From: Caecitellus pseudoparvulus
Lineage: Eukaryota > Bigyra: Bicosoecida
Length of the DNA: 64,000 bases
Assembly: GCA_965644315.1 (NCBI GenBank)
Contig: CBFFRQ010000068.1
Location: 496,001 to 560,000, forward strand
Reading direction: 5' to 3'
The stretch's first letter is position 1; every line of letters starts with the position of its first letter. Shown here piece by piece: positions 1-9,702 of this stretch. Made by a program: the position numbers and the translations under genes. Below the pieces are notes generated by a model. It worked only from the letters and a program-made list of their open reading frames with translations, was not told the DNA's origin and made no database searches.

Positions 1-2349
1 GGCTGCCCACAACCCAGCTGTGCGTGACCGCCTCGTCCACGCTGATGCGCCAGGCGGGGTCAGGGTGCAGCAAGCCGCACAGCAAGTTCCGTGCCTTGTC
101 ACTGAACTTGTCAGGGAAGAACCACGCAGGCATGACCAAGGCTGCGCGCTCCGCTGAGGAGAGCTCGGGCAGTCGGCCATACTTAGCTTGCAGCGGGGAA
201 AGGCTGCTGCCATCCTGCAGCCCAGCCGCCGCGAGTGGCTTGGCTGTGCCTCGCCCTTGTTCTGAATCTGATGGGTTGTTGCTGGCGATGCGGTACTCCC
301 TGCACGCAAGACGGTAGGCCTGGACCAAGTCCAGTGCCGTGCGCATGCGGGAGCAAGGCTCAGCAGGGACGCCCCTAGGGGATGCCCCAGACTCCACCTC
401 CTCGCTACACGGGCCCGAGACCGTTGGAGAGCCCAAGTCGGAGGTTTGAGTGTCAGGCGATCCGTGGCGCAGGGCCAGGACAACGGTGCCGAGGCCGCGC
501 TTCCACAGCTGCCGCAGCACCCTATCCCGCCCCGCCACCCACATACAGTAGTGCCTGTACCGTGAACAGGAGCGCAGGTCCTCCGTGAAAGGCAGCGTGC
601 CGCCCAGCATGGCGTACACAATCACGCCACACGACCACACGTCAGCCTTGGTGCCATCATACCCCTCCCCGCTACGACCCTTGTCCCCCAGCGTCAGCAC
701 CTCTGGAGCGATGTAGAAAGGCGTGCCAACGACAGACCTCAGGCGCTGTAAGGATGGGGTGGTGGGGGGCGCTGGGAGGGCCAGGGTGCTTGGGCCTGGG
801 CTTGCTGCCGGCCCAAGGAAGGGCGAGCTTAGCTGCACACCAGTGCCGCTGATTCCCCCTGCATAGGGGGAGGCAGCCCCAGACGTCTGCACAGCAGGGG
901 CTGAGGGGGCAATGCCTGGGGAAAGCGGCAAGGAAGCTGCCGCCCCGAGGGAAAGTGGAGGGGGCAGGCCCACCGTCCCAGCAAGTGGAGGCGCCGCCGG
1001 CGACAGACCTGGCGAAGCTCCATCCCCAGCACCTGCCAGCATGCTGGACCTCAAGGCAGCCAGGCCAAAGTCGGCGATTTTCAACGTTGAGTTCGTCGCA
1101 TCCAGGGTCAACGCTGCTGTCGGCGACTGGGCAGACTTGGGGCTCTCCCCATCGGACACCGGCGCAGGCTCGCTGTCCAAGTCATCCTGGCTGCTGCGAG
1201 AGAGGTCAGAGTCCCCGTCCGCATCGCGCACAGGCGACGGGGTGGAGGCATCCCCTGGCTCTGTCACGAGGAGGTTTTCCGGTTTCAAGTCCCGGTGCGC
1301 GACGCCACGCTCGTGGCAGTAAGACAGCCCCAGCAGCAGCTGCTGCACGAAGTGCCGCGCAGTTCCCTCGGCTGGGCCTGCGAGTCCCTTGTCCATAGGG
1401 ATGCGGTCGAAGAGCTCCCCGCCACGGGCGATTTCCATGACCAAGAACAGGGTTGTGCAGGTATCTTGAATGTGTTCCAGGACGTCCCACAGCGCCAGCA
1501 CGTTCGGGTGGCCACAGCCTTCACGACCGCTGCTGAGTGTCTGCATAACGGCAATTTCGCGGTACAGCCGCCGCCGCTTTTGCAGGAATTGAATGTACTT
1601 AGTGGGCACCACAGGCAGGGGCACGCTGCGGCCTCGCACGGTGGCGGTTCCCGCAACATTCTCCACGCCTGCCGACTCGTCGGCTTGAGCCGGCTCCACA
1701 CCCCAAATGTCCATGCACTGGCGCAAGGTGACCTCGGCGAGCTTGCCAGTGGAAGCCTTCGGCAGGGCTGCCAGCACCGTTCGATTGATGGGGTTGTACA
1801 CCCACGTCACGTGTCTGCGAAAGGCGAGGCAAGGTCTCGTTCTTCGATCTGAAGCACTGGGGATGCAGGACACCCCAGGAAAGTGTGGACACTCGCAAGG
1901 CAGTGCGCAGAACGTACAGTGGCATGAGTTGGTCGTAGTCATCGATGTCCTTTCCCTGTGAATGGACGGGGGGAGCAAGGGTTGCTTTCTGGCAAGTTGG
2001 CGTGGCGAACCAGGTGCGGCAAAGGCGTGGAATGGCACGACGGACCTTCACCACCACCGGGCAGCGCTGCAGGACGGTGGAGGGGGTCAGGGGATAGCTG
2101 ACCGGATTCATGACTTTGATTGCGCACTCCTGCAAGGTGAGGCGCGCGTGGCGTGGTGGCACGTGCTGCACCGACGCATGCCCTGGGAGGAGCTGGCGTT
2201 TCACGCACCATGCCGCTTCCCAGGTGCTCTGCCTCGTGGACATTGCCGGCGTTGCCGCCGCCCAGGAAGGTGCCCACAGAGTACACAGCCACATCGTCAA
2301 CTTTGATGGTGGATCCATCGTAGGATGAGATGGACCGCGGGCCTGCCAT
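1..2349 (-). CDS. Ser/Thr protein kinase with large catalytic-domain inserts (3' end beyond window)
   Basis: Protein kinase of CAMK/SNF1-like appearance, running off the left edge. My exon model is 2349-2209, 2129-2103, 1955-1918 and 1814 to beyond 1, with GT-AG introns of 79, 147 and 103 nt that keep phase. Visible motifs in order: a glycine-rich loop ([10 protein letters not shown]), the beta-3 lysine (CAIKV), the catalytic loop [10 protein letters not shown] near 1290-1262, DFGLA near 1080-1065, [11 protein letters not shown] near 730-700, and [15 protein letters not shown] near 635-590. The lobe ends in a subdomain XI-like stretch ([12 protein letters not shown]) near 50. Roughly 60 residues are inserted between HRD and DFG, and about 115 Ala/Pro/Ser-rich residues between DFG and the APE motif, inside the activation segment. 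All catalytic residues are present, so activity is likely. Substrate and exact family are unknown; the C-terminal regulatory part lies outside the window. Confidence 0.82.
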
Positions 2350-2757
2350 GGCGAGCGCTGCTGATGCGTGTCAGTGTCGTGCGGGGTAGGCACGTTTCAC
2401 GGCTGTTGGCCCGCAACAACTGAGCGCGTTGCTCGCCCTGCTGACGTGCTCCAAGGGGTCCACCAAACAATCCTCGCTGAGGGTGCCTTGGAAAACGTGT
2501 GGGGGCGGGGATCGGTGGAGGGTGTTTGCTCCACACCGAGTGTTGTCCCTGTCGCTCGAGAGCGTTTCGCGCTGAGCTAGGAGAGCATGCATTCCATGCC
2601 CGAGTCAACGCCACGTGACATATGGCCGGGGCTTGGCACATTTGACCATTCAAGCGCCATACGTGCCCCCCCCCTCCCCTATCTACTTCTCCACGGGCTC
2701 CGCGCACTGAGACGGCACTGACGCAGCTTCGGACCGGAAAGTGAAGTGGCAATCAAC
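2350..2757. other. Divergent intergenic region between the kinase and TIM14
   Basis: About 400 bp lie between two divergently transcribed start codons, so this is the presumed shared promoter. It holds a palindromic CACGTG (2612-2617), which could be an E-box or G-box-type site, and a C-rich tract around 2666-2675. No convincing coding segment is seen. Confidence 0.5.
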
Positions 2758-3438
2758 ATGGCAGCTGCTCGAAAGTCGGCTGCCCTGGCTGCGGCTGCTG
2801 CTCGCACAGTGCTGCAGCAGGAGCCGGCACACTTCGGCTTCATGGCTTGCAAGGCATCGGCAGCATCTGCGCTGTCTGCGCAGCCCAACCGCGCCCTGCA
2901 TGCGTCAGCCTCGGCTGGAAACAACGCGATAATTGTTGGGAGTTTCGCCGTGGCAGCCGGCGCCATCGGCATGCGGTACGCCATGCAGGTGAGTGGTGAG
3001 CACACCTGGTGGGAGCTATGGCATGCCAGAGCAACGAGGTTCGGGCCTCTAGCCAGCCTGTGCCGCGCAGTCTCCGCGCCGGTGTGGCAGTCGTGTTCGG
3101 CGGCGTTTCATGTGGGTATTACACCGCTTCACCCACACATGCCGGCTCCGTGTGCTGCGCAGGCTTACGAGCAGTGGTCCACAGACCCCGCACGAAAGCA
3201 CAATGCGATGAAGTGGCACTACAAGGGCGACTTCGAAGACGAAATGTCAACTTCCGAGGCAGCCAAGATCCTCGGCATCCGCGAGAGCGCCAGCGTGGAT
3301 GCCGTGCGCAAGGCCCACCGCAAGCTCATGATCCTGAACCACCCCGATGCAGGGGGCAGCACCTACCTTGCTGGCAAAGTGAATGAGGCAAAGGACAAGC
3401 TCATGGGCAAGAGCGGCCAGAAGGCCAAGATGGACTGA
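2758..3438 (+). CDS. TIM14/PAM18 (DNAJC19-like) mitochondrial import J-protein
   Basis: J-domain co-chaperone of the presequence translocase motor; in the family it stimulates mitochondrial Hsp70 at the TIM23 channel. Exons 2758-2988 and 3163-3438 give 168 residues; the 174-nt intron (GTGAGT...GCAG) is a multiple of three without stops, so unspliced sequence also reads open. The N-terminus is Ala/Arg-rich and lacks acids, like a presequence. A membrane segment (IIVGSFAVAAGAIGMRYAMQ) follows, then HYKGDFEDEM, typical of TIM14, and a J-domain with the HPD triad in LNHPDAGGSTYLAGKVNEAK. Human DNAJC19 is about 116 residues; the extra length is the N-terminal extension. The first ATG in frame is at 2758. 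A paralogous inner-membrane J-protein is possible but less likely. Confidence 0.9.
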   Translation: MAAARKSAALAAAAARTVLQQEPAHFGFMACKASAASALSAQPNRALHASASAGNNAIIVGSFAVAAGAIGMRYAMQVSGEHTWWELWHARATRFGPLASLCRAVSAPVWQSCSAAFHVGITPLHPHMPAPCAAQAYEQWSTDPARKHNAMKWHYKGDFEDEMSTSEAAKILGIRESASVDAVRKAHRKLMILNHPDAGGSTYLAGKVNEAKDKLMGKSGQKAKMD

Positions 3439-3695
3439 TTCCGTGCAGCTCCCGGGCAGCCAGGACGTCAGCCTTGCTTCTTGTGTTTTGCATCCCGAAC
3501 ATTGACAGGAGGCGCTGGCCCAGATGACAGGCTTCTCGCTGGACCGATCTTTGGCTGTGTTGTCTGCCGCCGCATTGCCCCCCCAATAATCTGCCGGCGG
3601 TGCAGCGATACGGCCGGAACCTCGCCGCAATTCAATCTTCAGACGCCAACCGCTGGACAACGGCAGGGAACGTGGCATGCGTCTTGCTCATCCAC

Positions 3696-4865
3696 ATGGG
3701 CTGCAGTGCATCGAATGTGTGCTGGTTTGGTGAGGAGGCGCAAGCGACCTCAGCAGCGTCACCAGGCGGGCAGACGGGCGCCAGTTCATTCCGCGAGGTC
3801 TCGGCTGATGCCGTTTGTGACCACCCCAATGGCGCATCCAGAGTGACGTTTGGGCCCTACTTTGCGTCCAGCGATGCAGCCCCCATGGATGCAGTGTTCA
3901 AGCGGGCTGAAGGCCCGTCGCCGCGACGCAGGCGTGCTGGCCTTCGACAGGCAACCATGGCCTCCTTCCGACGAGGCAGGGCTGAACGGCGCATGATGCG
4001 CCTGCTGGAAGCTGTCTTTCATGTAGACTCTGGCGCCTTCCTCGGGAACCGCCGCTTACACCGCACGCCATCTCCGGGCCATTTCGTTCCCCCCTTCGTG
4101 CCGAGGGTCCACAGCACGCCGCACGTGCTGGTCTTCCCTCGCCAACCGGCCCTGAGCCTCTCCCTCCGAAGCCTTGCGGCAGCATGCGCAGCTCTGCGAA
4201 GGCTGCATTGTGCAGGCTTCTCCCACCTCGATGTCAAGGCCTGCCACTTGGTGCACATGGCTCCAAGGCACGCGGCCCTGGTGGACTGGGAGTGTGCCCA
4301 GTACTTGCCCACAGCCCGACTGCGTCGCGGCAGCCAGGACGCTGTGCAGACCAAACACATGGAAGTGGCAGTCGCTCGAAGGGGGACGGCTCAAGACGAT
4401 CTGGCCTTGCTCGCGCGAGGCTCTGTCGTGGGGCAACTGGGCAGGTGGCTGCGATGGCAGCGCAGCAGCTTGCGGCGCCAGGACTGGCTCGCCGGCCTTT
4501 CTGGGCAGGCTTGGGTGAGCGTTGATGCAGCATTGCAGGTGGGATCGCCGGCAGGCCTGCCACCGGAATGCGCGGCCCCCTTGCACGACTTGGCGGCCTA
4601 CGACTCCCACGAGCGGGCCTGGGCGGTGACATGCGCCCCCTTCGCGCACTCCTTCCAGCACCCACACCCATGGCCAGCGAGGGATGCATGGGCCATGGGC
4701 TGCATCCTCCGAGACCACCACTTTCCAGGCGACCCAGTGTTGTCTTGCCTCGTCCGGTGCCTGCAAGCGGAGCAGTGGTCTGATCGCTGCCCTCTGCTGA
4801 TTGCTGAGGTTACTCTGCAGGGCATGCTGTGCCGGAGTGGCGAGCAAGATGGTGCTCCTACCTGA
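3696..4865 (+). CDS. Divergent protein kinase-like protein with MGCS N-terminus
   Basis: 389 residues if translation starts at 3696; the frame is open upstream, but 3696 gives MGCSAS, a typical N-myristoylation/palmitoylation signal. A kinase fold can be traced. There is a candidate beta-3 lysine (AVFKRAE), a candidate alpha-C Glu (RAERRMM), a hinge-like stretch (HVLVFPR), a catalytic loop HLDVKACHLV in place of HRDxKxxN, and VDWECAQ in place of DFG. RDAWAMGCIL matches the DxWxxGxxL signature of the F-helix. The catalytic-loop Asn is replaced (HLV) and DFG is DWE, so metal binding is questionable and this may be a pseudokinase or an atypical kinase. Membrane anchoring is inferred only from the N-terminus. 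The 3' end converges on the choline kinase gene with 74 bp between stop codons. Confidence 0.6.
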   Translation: MGCSASNVCWFGEEAQATSAASPGGQTGASSFREVSADAVCDHPNGASRVTFGPYFASSDAAPMDAVFKRAEGPSPRRRRAGLRQATMASFRRGRAERRMMRLLEAVFHVDSGAFLGNRRLHRTPSPGHFVPPFVPRVHSTPHVLVFPRQPALSLSLRSLAAACAALRRLHCAGFSHLDVKACHLVHMAPRHAALVDWECAQYLPTARLRRGSQDAVQTKHMEVAVARRGTAQDDLALLARGSVVGQLGRWLRWQRSSLRRQDWLAGLSGQAWVSVDAALQVGSPAGLPPECAAPLHDLAAYDSHERAWAVTCAPFAHSFQHPHPWPARDAWAMGCILRDHHFPGDPVLSCLVRCLQAEQWSDRCPLLIAEVTLQGMLCRSGEQDGAPT

Positions 4866-4939
4866 CCATGCCACGCTGTGAGAGACCAATCCCAGGCTGT
4901 GCAGGACAAGAAATACCTCCCTCGTGCGCTGCCTGGCCG

Positions 4940-6332
4940 CTATTTGCCGGCACCGGGTGCGTCTGCCGCTGCCCCAGCGCCAGGCACGCCCATGACGGGC
5001 GGCAAGTCAAAATGCTCGCGCTGCAGCTTGAATGCATCAAAACGCTGGGCAGCGTAGTCAATGAAATCAAACTCCACCTCACTGAAGGCCGCCTGCATGA
5101 TGGACCAGACGCCCCACAAGAGGTGGCTGGCCAGAGCGTACATGTTGCCCATGCGAGTACAGGCAGCCCAGAACTGCGCTTGCTCCTCAGCAGTCCAGTC
5201 AGACTGAACGATAGCAGGGCATCTGGCTTCCACGTAGTGCTGCATGAATGCCTTGGCAAGGTCAGGCGAAGGGTACTCATGCAGGGAGCCCCGAAAGTCG
5301 AACCCTGCGTACTCGCACCAGTGGTTGCCAATGTCGAAGCCAGCTGGGTTAAGGCCTGCATACTCCCAATCAATAAAGTGCACAGCATCAGGGTCTTCTG
5401 CCGCCACGAGGACGTTGCCGCTGTTCACGTCGTTGTGACACACCACTTGCGAAGTCATGACCGACGAAGCAGCTTCGCTTGGCCCTGCATCCGCCGTAGC
5501 AGCTCCACTTGAAACAGCTGCAAGCTCACCCTTGAGCTTCTGGACGGCTGCTTCGATCCACGCCAGGTCTACACCTCGCAGCAGCTTCGCCTTGCCAGGC
5601 TCTGAGTGCACGAGGGCCTTGACTTGGCCGAGCCAGCTGCCCAGCTGCTGCCACAGCACGCTCTCCCCACTCGAGCCACAGTGCGCGATAGAGATATCCA
5701 AAGCATGCACTCGGGCAAGTTTTTGAGCAATGAGGGCTTGGAACTCGGGCTGAAGGAAAGCAGGGCGCGGGGGGGCGGGTGTGAACAGTGGACAACTATG
5801 TGCTGCGTGACGTGCGTCTCACCTGCCCCATGCGCTGGGGCGGAGTGATGGGCTCCGCGTCTATCCAACCCTCAACCCGGCCATTTGAGAAGCTTCCATA
5901 GTACCTTGGTCCCAGGCCCGCCGCGGACACCTCCTCTGCGACCTCTGTGACTTGCAGCACCACTTGAGTGCAGAGGCAGTGCCCCAGAAACGCCCAGCTC
6001 GCCAACTCACTGTTGTCTCGGGCTCGATCGATGAGGAGGTCACTCCCTGATCCAAACACCCGAACGAGCACCTTGATATCCCCAATGCACACTTTGAAGA
6101 GGGCATTCGTCGTGCCGCCTGACACCACCGTCACAGTTGCCGGCAAGTCTGGGTCTGTCCCAGGCACCAAAGACCGCACGACTGCCACGAGCTGCTCAGC
6201 GCGCTGCGGACCAGGCTTCAGCTGCACAGTGCATGCAACTGCTGCACATGGTGAAGATGGGGCTGCCGAGTCCTCCGCGACAGCAGCCTCGCCTGCTTGT
6301 GCAGGCAAGCGCTTGACAGCGCTGGGCGGCAT
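4940..6332 (-). CDS. Choline/ethanolamine kinase
   Basis: First step of the CDP-choline/CDP-ethanolamine (Kennedy) pathway: ATP-dependent phosphorylation of choline or ethanolamine in the cytosol. Exons 6332-5823 and 5749-4940, separated by a 73-nt GT-AG intron, give 439 residues. The first exon carries the N-lobe (SGGTTNALFKV, then VLVRVFG with the ATP-binding region, and GLGPRYYGSF). After the junction, PEFQALIAQKLARVHALDI continues the helix leading into the second lobe. The Brenner motif VCHNDVNSGNVLV and FIDWEYAGLNPAGFDIGNHW are diagnostic of the family. Length is normal apart from an Ala/Pro-rich N-terminus of about 35 residues. Choline and ethanolamine specificity cannot be separated by eye. 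Confidence 0.93.
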
Positions 6333-6742
6333 GGGAGCTAAAGTCTGTCCGGGAGCTGCAAGTCAGCAAAGCCCAGAGGAAAGGGGAGTGGCTCCTTGCT
6401 CCCGTATTTTGCAGCAGTTGTTGCCTGTGCCGCGTGTTGAGTTTTGAAGGCAGGGGCCTGATGGTGTTGTCCACTGGCTTGTTTCGCTTCAATCTCGCAG
6501 CCACACTTTCCACTGCTGCAAGGCTGTTCCCACAGCCGAACACCCCCCTCCCGTTCCTTGCAGGACCCAGCAGCGGCCAGAATATCTTCTCAAAGCAGCT
6601 GTCTTGGCAAACTGAGCGAAGTGTCGTGCGCATTCCATCTGCCCTTGCCATCGGCTGGCTCCTGTCTTGTCCCTCCCACAGACCCGCGAAGGTGGCACTC
6701 CACTGAGTCACAAGGTCATTCACGAAGTACTTCATTACTCCC
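6333..6742. other. Divergent intergenic region, choline kinase / SET protein
   Basis: About 410 bp between two divergent start codons. Short open frames exist but none resembles a protein family or has good coding texture. Presumed promoter region with no recognisable element. Confidence 0.4.
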
Positions 6743-7876
6743 ATGGACTTGCTAGCAAACGTCGCGCTGAGCGGCGGCTTGCAGCAGCTGGGAGGGACGA
6801 AACGGGAACGGGAGGAAGGTCCAATTTCCGCCCCCGTGCCGGCGCCGTCGGGGCAAGAATCCTCCGCCCTTGCGGCACATTCAGCCCAACACAAGGCCAA
6901 TTCGCGCGAAACTAGCACAGATGATGCTATCCTTGAGGGGCCAGCGTCCCCAGTTTCATCCCCTGGCCCTGAAGAGGCAGCGGCGGCTGCGGCAACATCC
7001 ACAGAGCCTGCTCCACACAGGGGAGGGAAGCAGCTGCTGCTGTTCCATTGTGCGGGAGGGCCCATGGCTGCGGTGATGGTGTCGCGAGAGCATGTGGGCC
7101 GTCTCATGACACCGGAAGAGAAGCGCGAACATCTCCGAGCAACCTTGCCGACAAAGCTTGCCATGGAGGTGGAGAGCATCGAAGGCGGTCGCATCGCCTG
7201 TCCCTGCTGCATGAAAGCATTCCAGCAAGCCAGCCGCCAGGGAGGTGAGTAAACTTGCTTCGTGTGTCGCTCCCCGGGCCCTGTGCGCGCACAAGCCCGC
7301 CCGCCCCCGCTCCCGCCAGATGAGGACCTGTACGTCAAGTCCAGCGGCAGAGAAGCCTCCATCCGCCAGATGATTCGAGACAAGCACGTGGTGAAGCTGG
7401 CAATCCGGCACCACCCGGAAAAAGGACGCATCTTGGTGGCTGTGGAGGACATCCCGGAAGGCACGTTCATCATGGAGTACGGTGGGCAACTCATCAGCGG
7501 GGAGGAAGCTGTCCGGCGAGAGGCTGCCTACAACCACGCAGGCTGTGGCTCCTACATGTACTTTTTTGAGCACAATGGCCGGCAGCACTGGTGAGCCTTG
7601 CCGCCTGGCTCTGCACGAAGCACGCAGCGCTCACCCAGCTCCCGCCCCCCCTACAGCGTGGATGCGACGGCTGAGATATCGTCATATGGCAAGGGGCGCC
7701 TGCTGAGCCATAGCCGCGCTCACCAAAACCTGCGTCCCGGCAAGACCACCATGCTGGGGGTGCCGCGGCTATACTTCACCGCCAGCCAGCACATCCCGGC
7801 CGGTACAGAGCTTCAGTACGACTACGGCGAGCGCGATGCCAAGGTCGTGGAGCAGTTGAAGTGGCTGGCTGAGTGA
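6743..7876 (+). CDS. SET-domain histone methyltransferase, KMT5A/PR-Set7-like (H4K20)
   Basis: Likely histone H4 Lys20 monomethyltransferase. Exons 6743-7244, 7320-7590 and 7657-7876 with introns of 75 and 66 nt give 330 residues. The C-terminal 140 residues align by eye with the KMT5A SET domain: GTFIMEYGGQLIS, CGSYMYFFEHNG, HCVDAT formed exactly across the second splice junction, GRLLSHSRAHQNL (SET-N cofactor motif, here with Ser-His-Ser where NHS is usual), GVPRLYFTASQHIPAGTELQYDYGER (split here only as a description of the SET-C region), and a terminal tryptophan-containing tail (LKWLAE) as in KMT5A. A CPCC pair near residue 155 is of unknown meaning. The N-terminal half is low-complexity. 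NHS has become SHS, so activity needs testing, but the Tyr of YDYG is kept. Confidence 0.85.
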
Positions 7877-8367
7877 TGTCTTGCTCAGGTGTGTAGATTT
7901 CTGGGCATTGACTTGTTCCTGTCCACCCCGTGGCTGGGGGTGACTGAGGTGAGTGGGGCTGCCTTGCCCACCCTTCTGGCATGGGCGCTCGACACAGCAG
8001 CATGTTGGACCTGCCTTCGCCCCGGCCGCATCGCCGAAGACACGCCCGGTGCCCTTTCATTTGCACCTAGGCAGAAATTTATCCAGAGGAAGTACAGTGC
8101 TGCTGTGTTTCGATTCGGAAATGGGGCCTGCTCTGCAGGTTGTCGACGAAGTAAGCTGCGCCAGAGTGCTGATGCGGCACGCGTGTGGGAGGCCTGATGA
8201 AGCTGCAATGCAAAACATCCAAGGAATTGGGTTCAAAAAACGACTATAGAAAGATTCCTGAAGTACTGTGTTCCGTGCCACTTCTGAACTGCGACGACAC
8301 TTTGTCCCCGCACCTGCCAACTCTGTGTCCGCTGCAAGGGCACAAGCAATTTCCGCGGGCAGACATC
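7877..8367. other. Intergenic region between SET protein and YebC
   Basis: About 490 bp between genes on the same strand. It should contain the terminator/poly(A) region of the SET gene and the YebC promoter. Base composition is lower in GC than the flanking genes, and no coding segment or repeat is supported. Confidence 0.4.
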
Positions 8368-9299
8368 ATGGCGTGCAGAGCACTGCACCGCTGCATGGTG
8401 AGAGTGGTGGGCAGGTGAGCAGTGCATGCATGTGGAGTCTGCTTCTTGTAGTACCTGTCGCCCTTTGTGCGTTTGACAGGCCGAAGCCTAGCGCCCCGGC
8501 TATCCACCCAATTGCTGGAGCTGGTCCCCTGGCTGTGTCGCGCCTGGCGCGTGCTGGGCCTCAGCACGTGGTGCCTGCTCGCTTTGCGGGGCACTCCAAG
8601 TGGGCCAACATCAAGCACCGGAAAGGCGCGCAGGACAAGAAGAAGGCCATGCTGCGCTCGAAGCTGGCAAGGTCAGTTGAGCTGGCTGCCAAAGCCGGCG
8701 GCCTTGACCTCAGCACAAACCTGCGCTTGGGGTATGCGCTGGACTCTGCAAAGCGGGCAGGCGTACCTAAAGACGTCATTCAGCGTGCCCTCTCCCGCGC
8801 TGAGAGCGGGTCAGGGTCGGCGCTGGAGGAGGTCGTGTACGAAGCACGTGGCCCCGGCGGCGTCGTGCTGCTGGTGGAGTGCCAGACTGACAATCGCAAG
8901 CGGACGGCACCCTTGGTGCGGCTGGCGCTGAAGCATCACGAAGGCGAGTTGCTGCCTTCAGGGGGCGCCTCGTTTGCATTTTCTCGCGTGGGGCACTTGA
9001 AGGTTCCCAGCCCAAAGCCAGAGGAAGAGGAGGCCTTGCTGGAGCAGGTGCTGGAGGCGGGGGGCGAGGAGGTGTTCGAGGAAGGCGAAGCTACCGTTGT
9101 GGTGACGCCACCCACCGAGCTGGACGTGGTGGTCCGTGGCTTGAAGGCTGCTGAGTGTGAAGTGTGGGACGCAGAGCTGGCCTGGGTGCCCGAGATGCCA
9201 GTGGAGCTATCTGCCGAGGACGGTGAGACCCTCATGGCTCTGGTGGAGGACCTTGACGACTTGGAGGATGTGCACCGAGTGTGGCACAACGCGGTGTAG
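8368..9299 (+). CDS. YebC/TACO1-family organellar translation activator
   Basis: Exons 8368-8414 and 8480-9299 (65-nt intron) give 288 residues. The N-terminus, MACRALHRCMVRVVGR and the following 45 residues, is rich in Arg and Ala without acids, as expected for a mitochondrial presequence. The mature part begins with the family hallmark AGHSKWANIKHRKGAQDKKK, followed by the RAGVPKDVIQRAL motif and the acidic C-terminal domain. In bacteria YebC assists translation through polyproline stretches, and in humans TACO1 is needed for COX1 synthesis; the role here is inferred from family membership. An upstream in-frame GTG at 8268 is not needed once the first exon is recognised. Confidence 0.92.
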
Positions 9300-9702
9300 A
9301 GTTCGAGGCAGCGTGGGGTCCTGAGCAAGCGCGTGCAAGCATGGGCTTGTCCATGTGGCTCTTGGTTCGAGCACGCAAGCATGCCACATCGCTGCTTGGG
9401 CCCTTCTTCGGCTAGACAGTGCAGCTGGGTTCTTGTGCATGGACGTCTTCCTTTGAGAACTGTAGCAGGCGCGGAGAGGGGCCCGGGGCAGCCCCTGCCC
9501 TCTGAGAGTCAAGCAGTGCAGCTTGCGGCCTCTGACGCTGCGACCGAAGCGACGCAGCCAACATGCAGTGCTAGAACAGCGCTGCATGCGCCAACAGCCA
9601 TCACTTTCTTCCACCCGCACAATTCAAGCCGGCCTACGCGTTGAGCACCCCCTGACGAGTGTCCCCCCGCGCTTTGCGTGCTTCTGTTCAGGACGTTCAG
9701 AC
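9300..9702. other. Intergenic region between YebC and PCCB
   Basis: About 400 bp between two plus-strand genes. No coding segment, repeat or structured RNA is supported. It is presumed to hold the YebC 3' UTR and the PCCB promoter. Confidence 0.4.
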
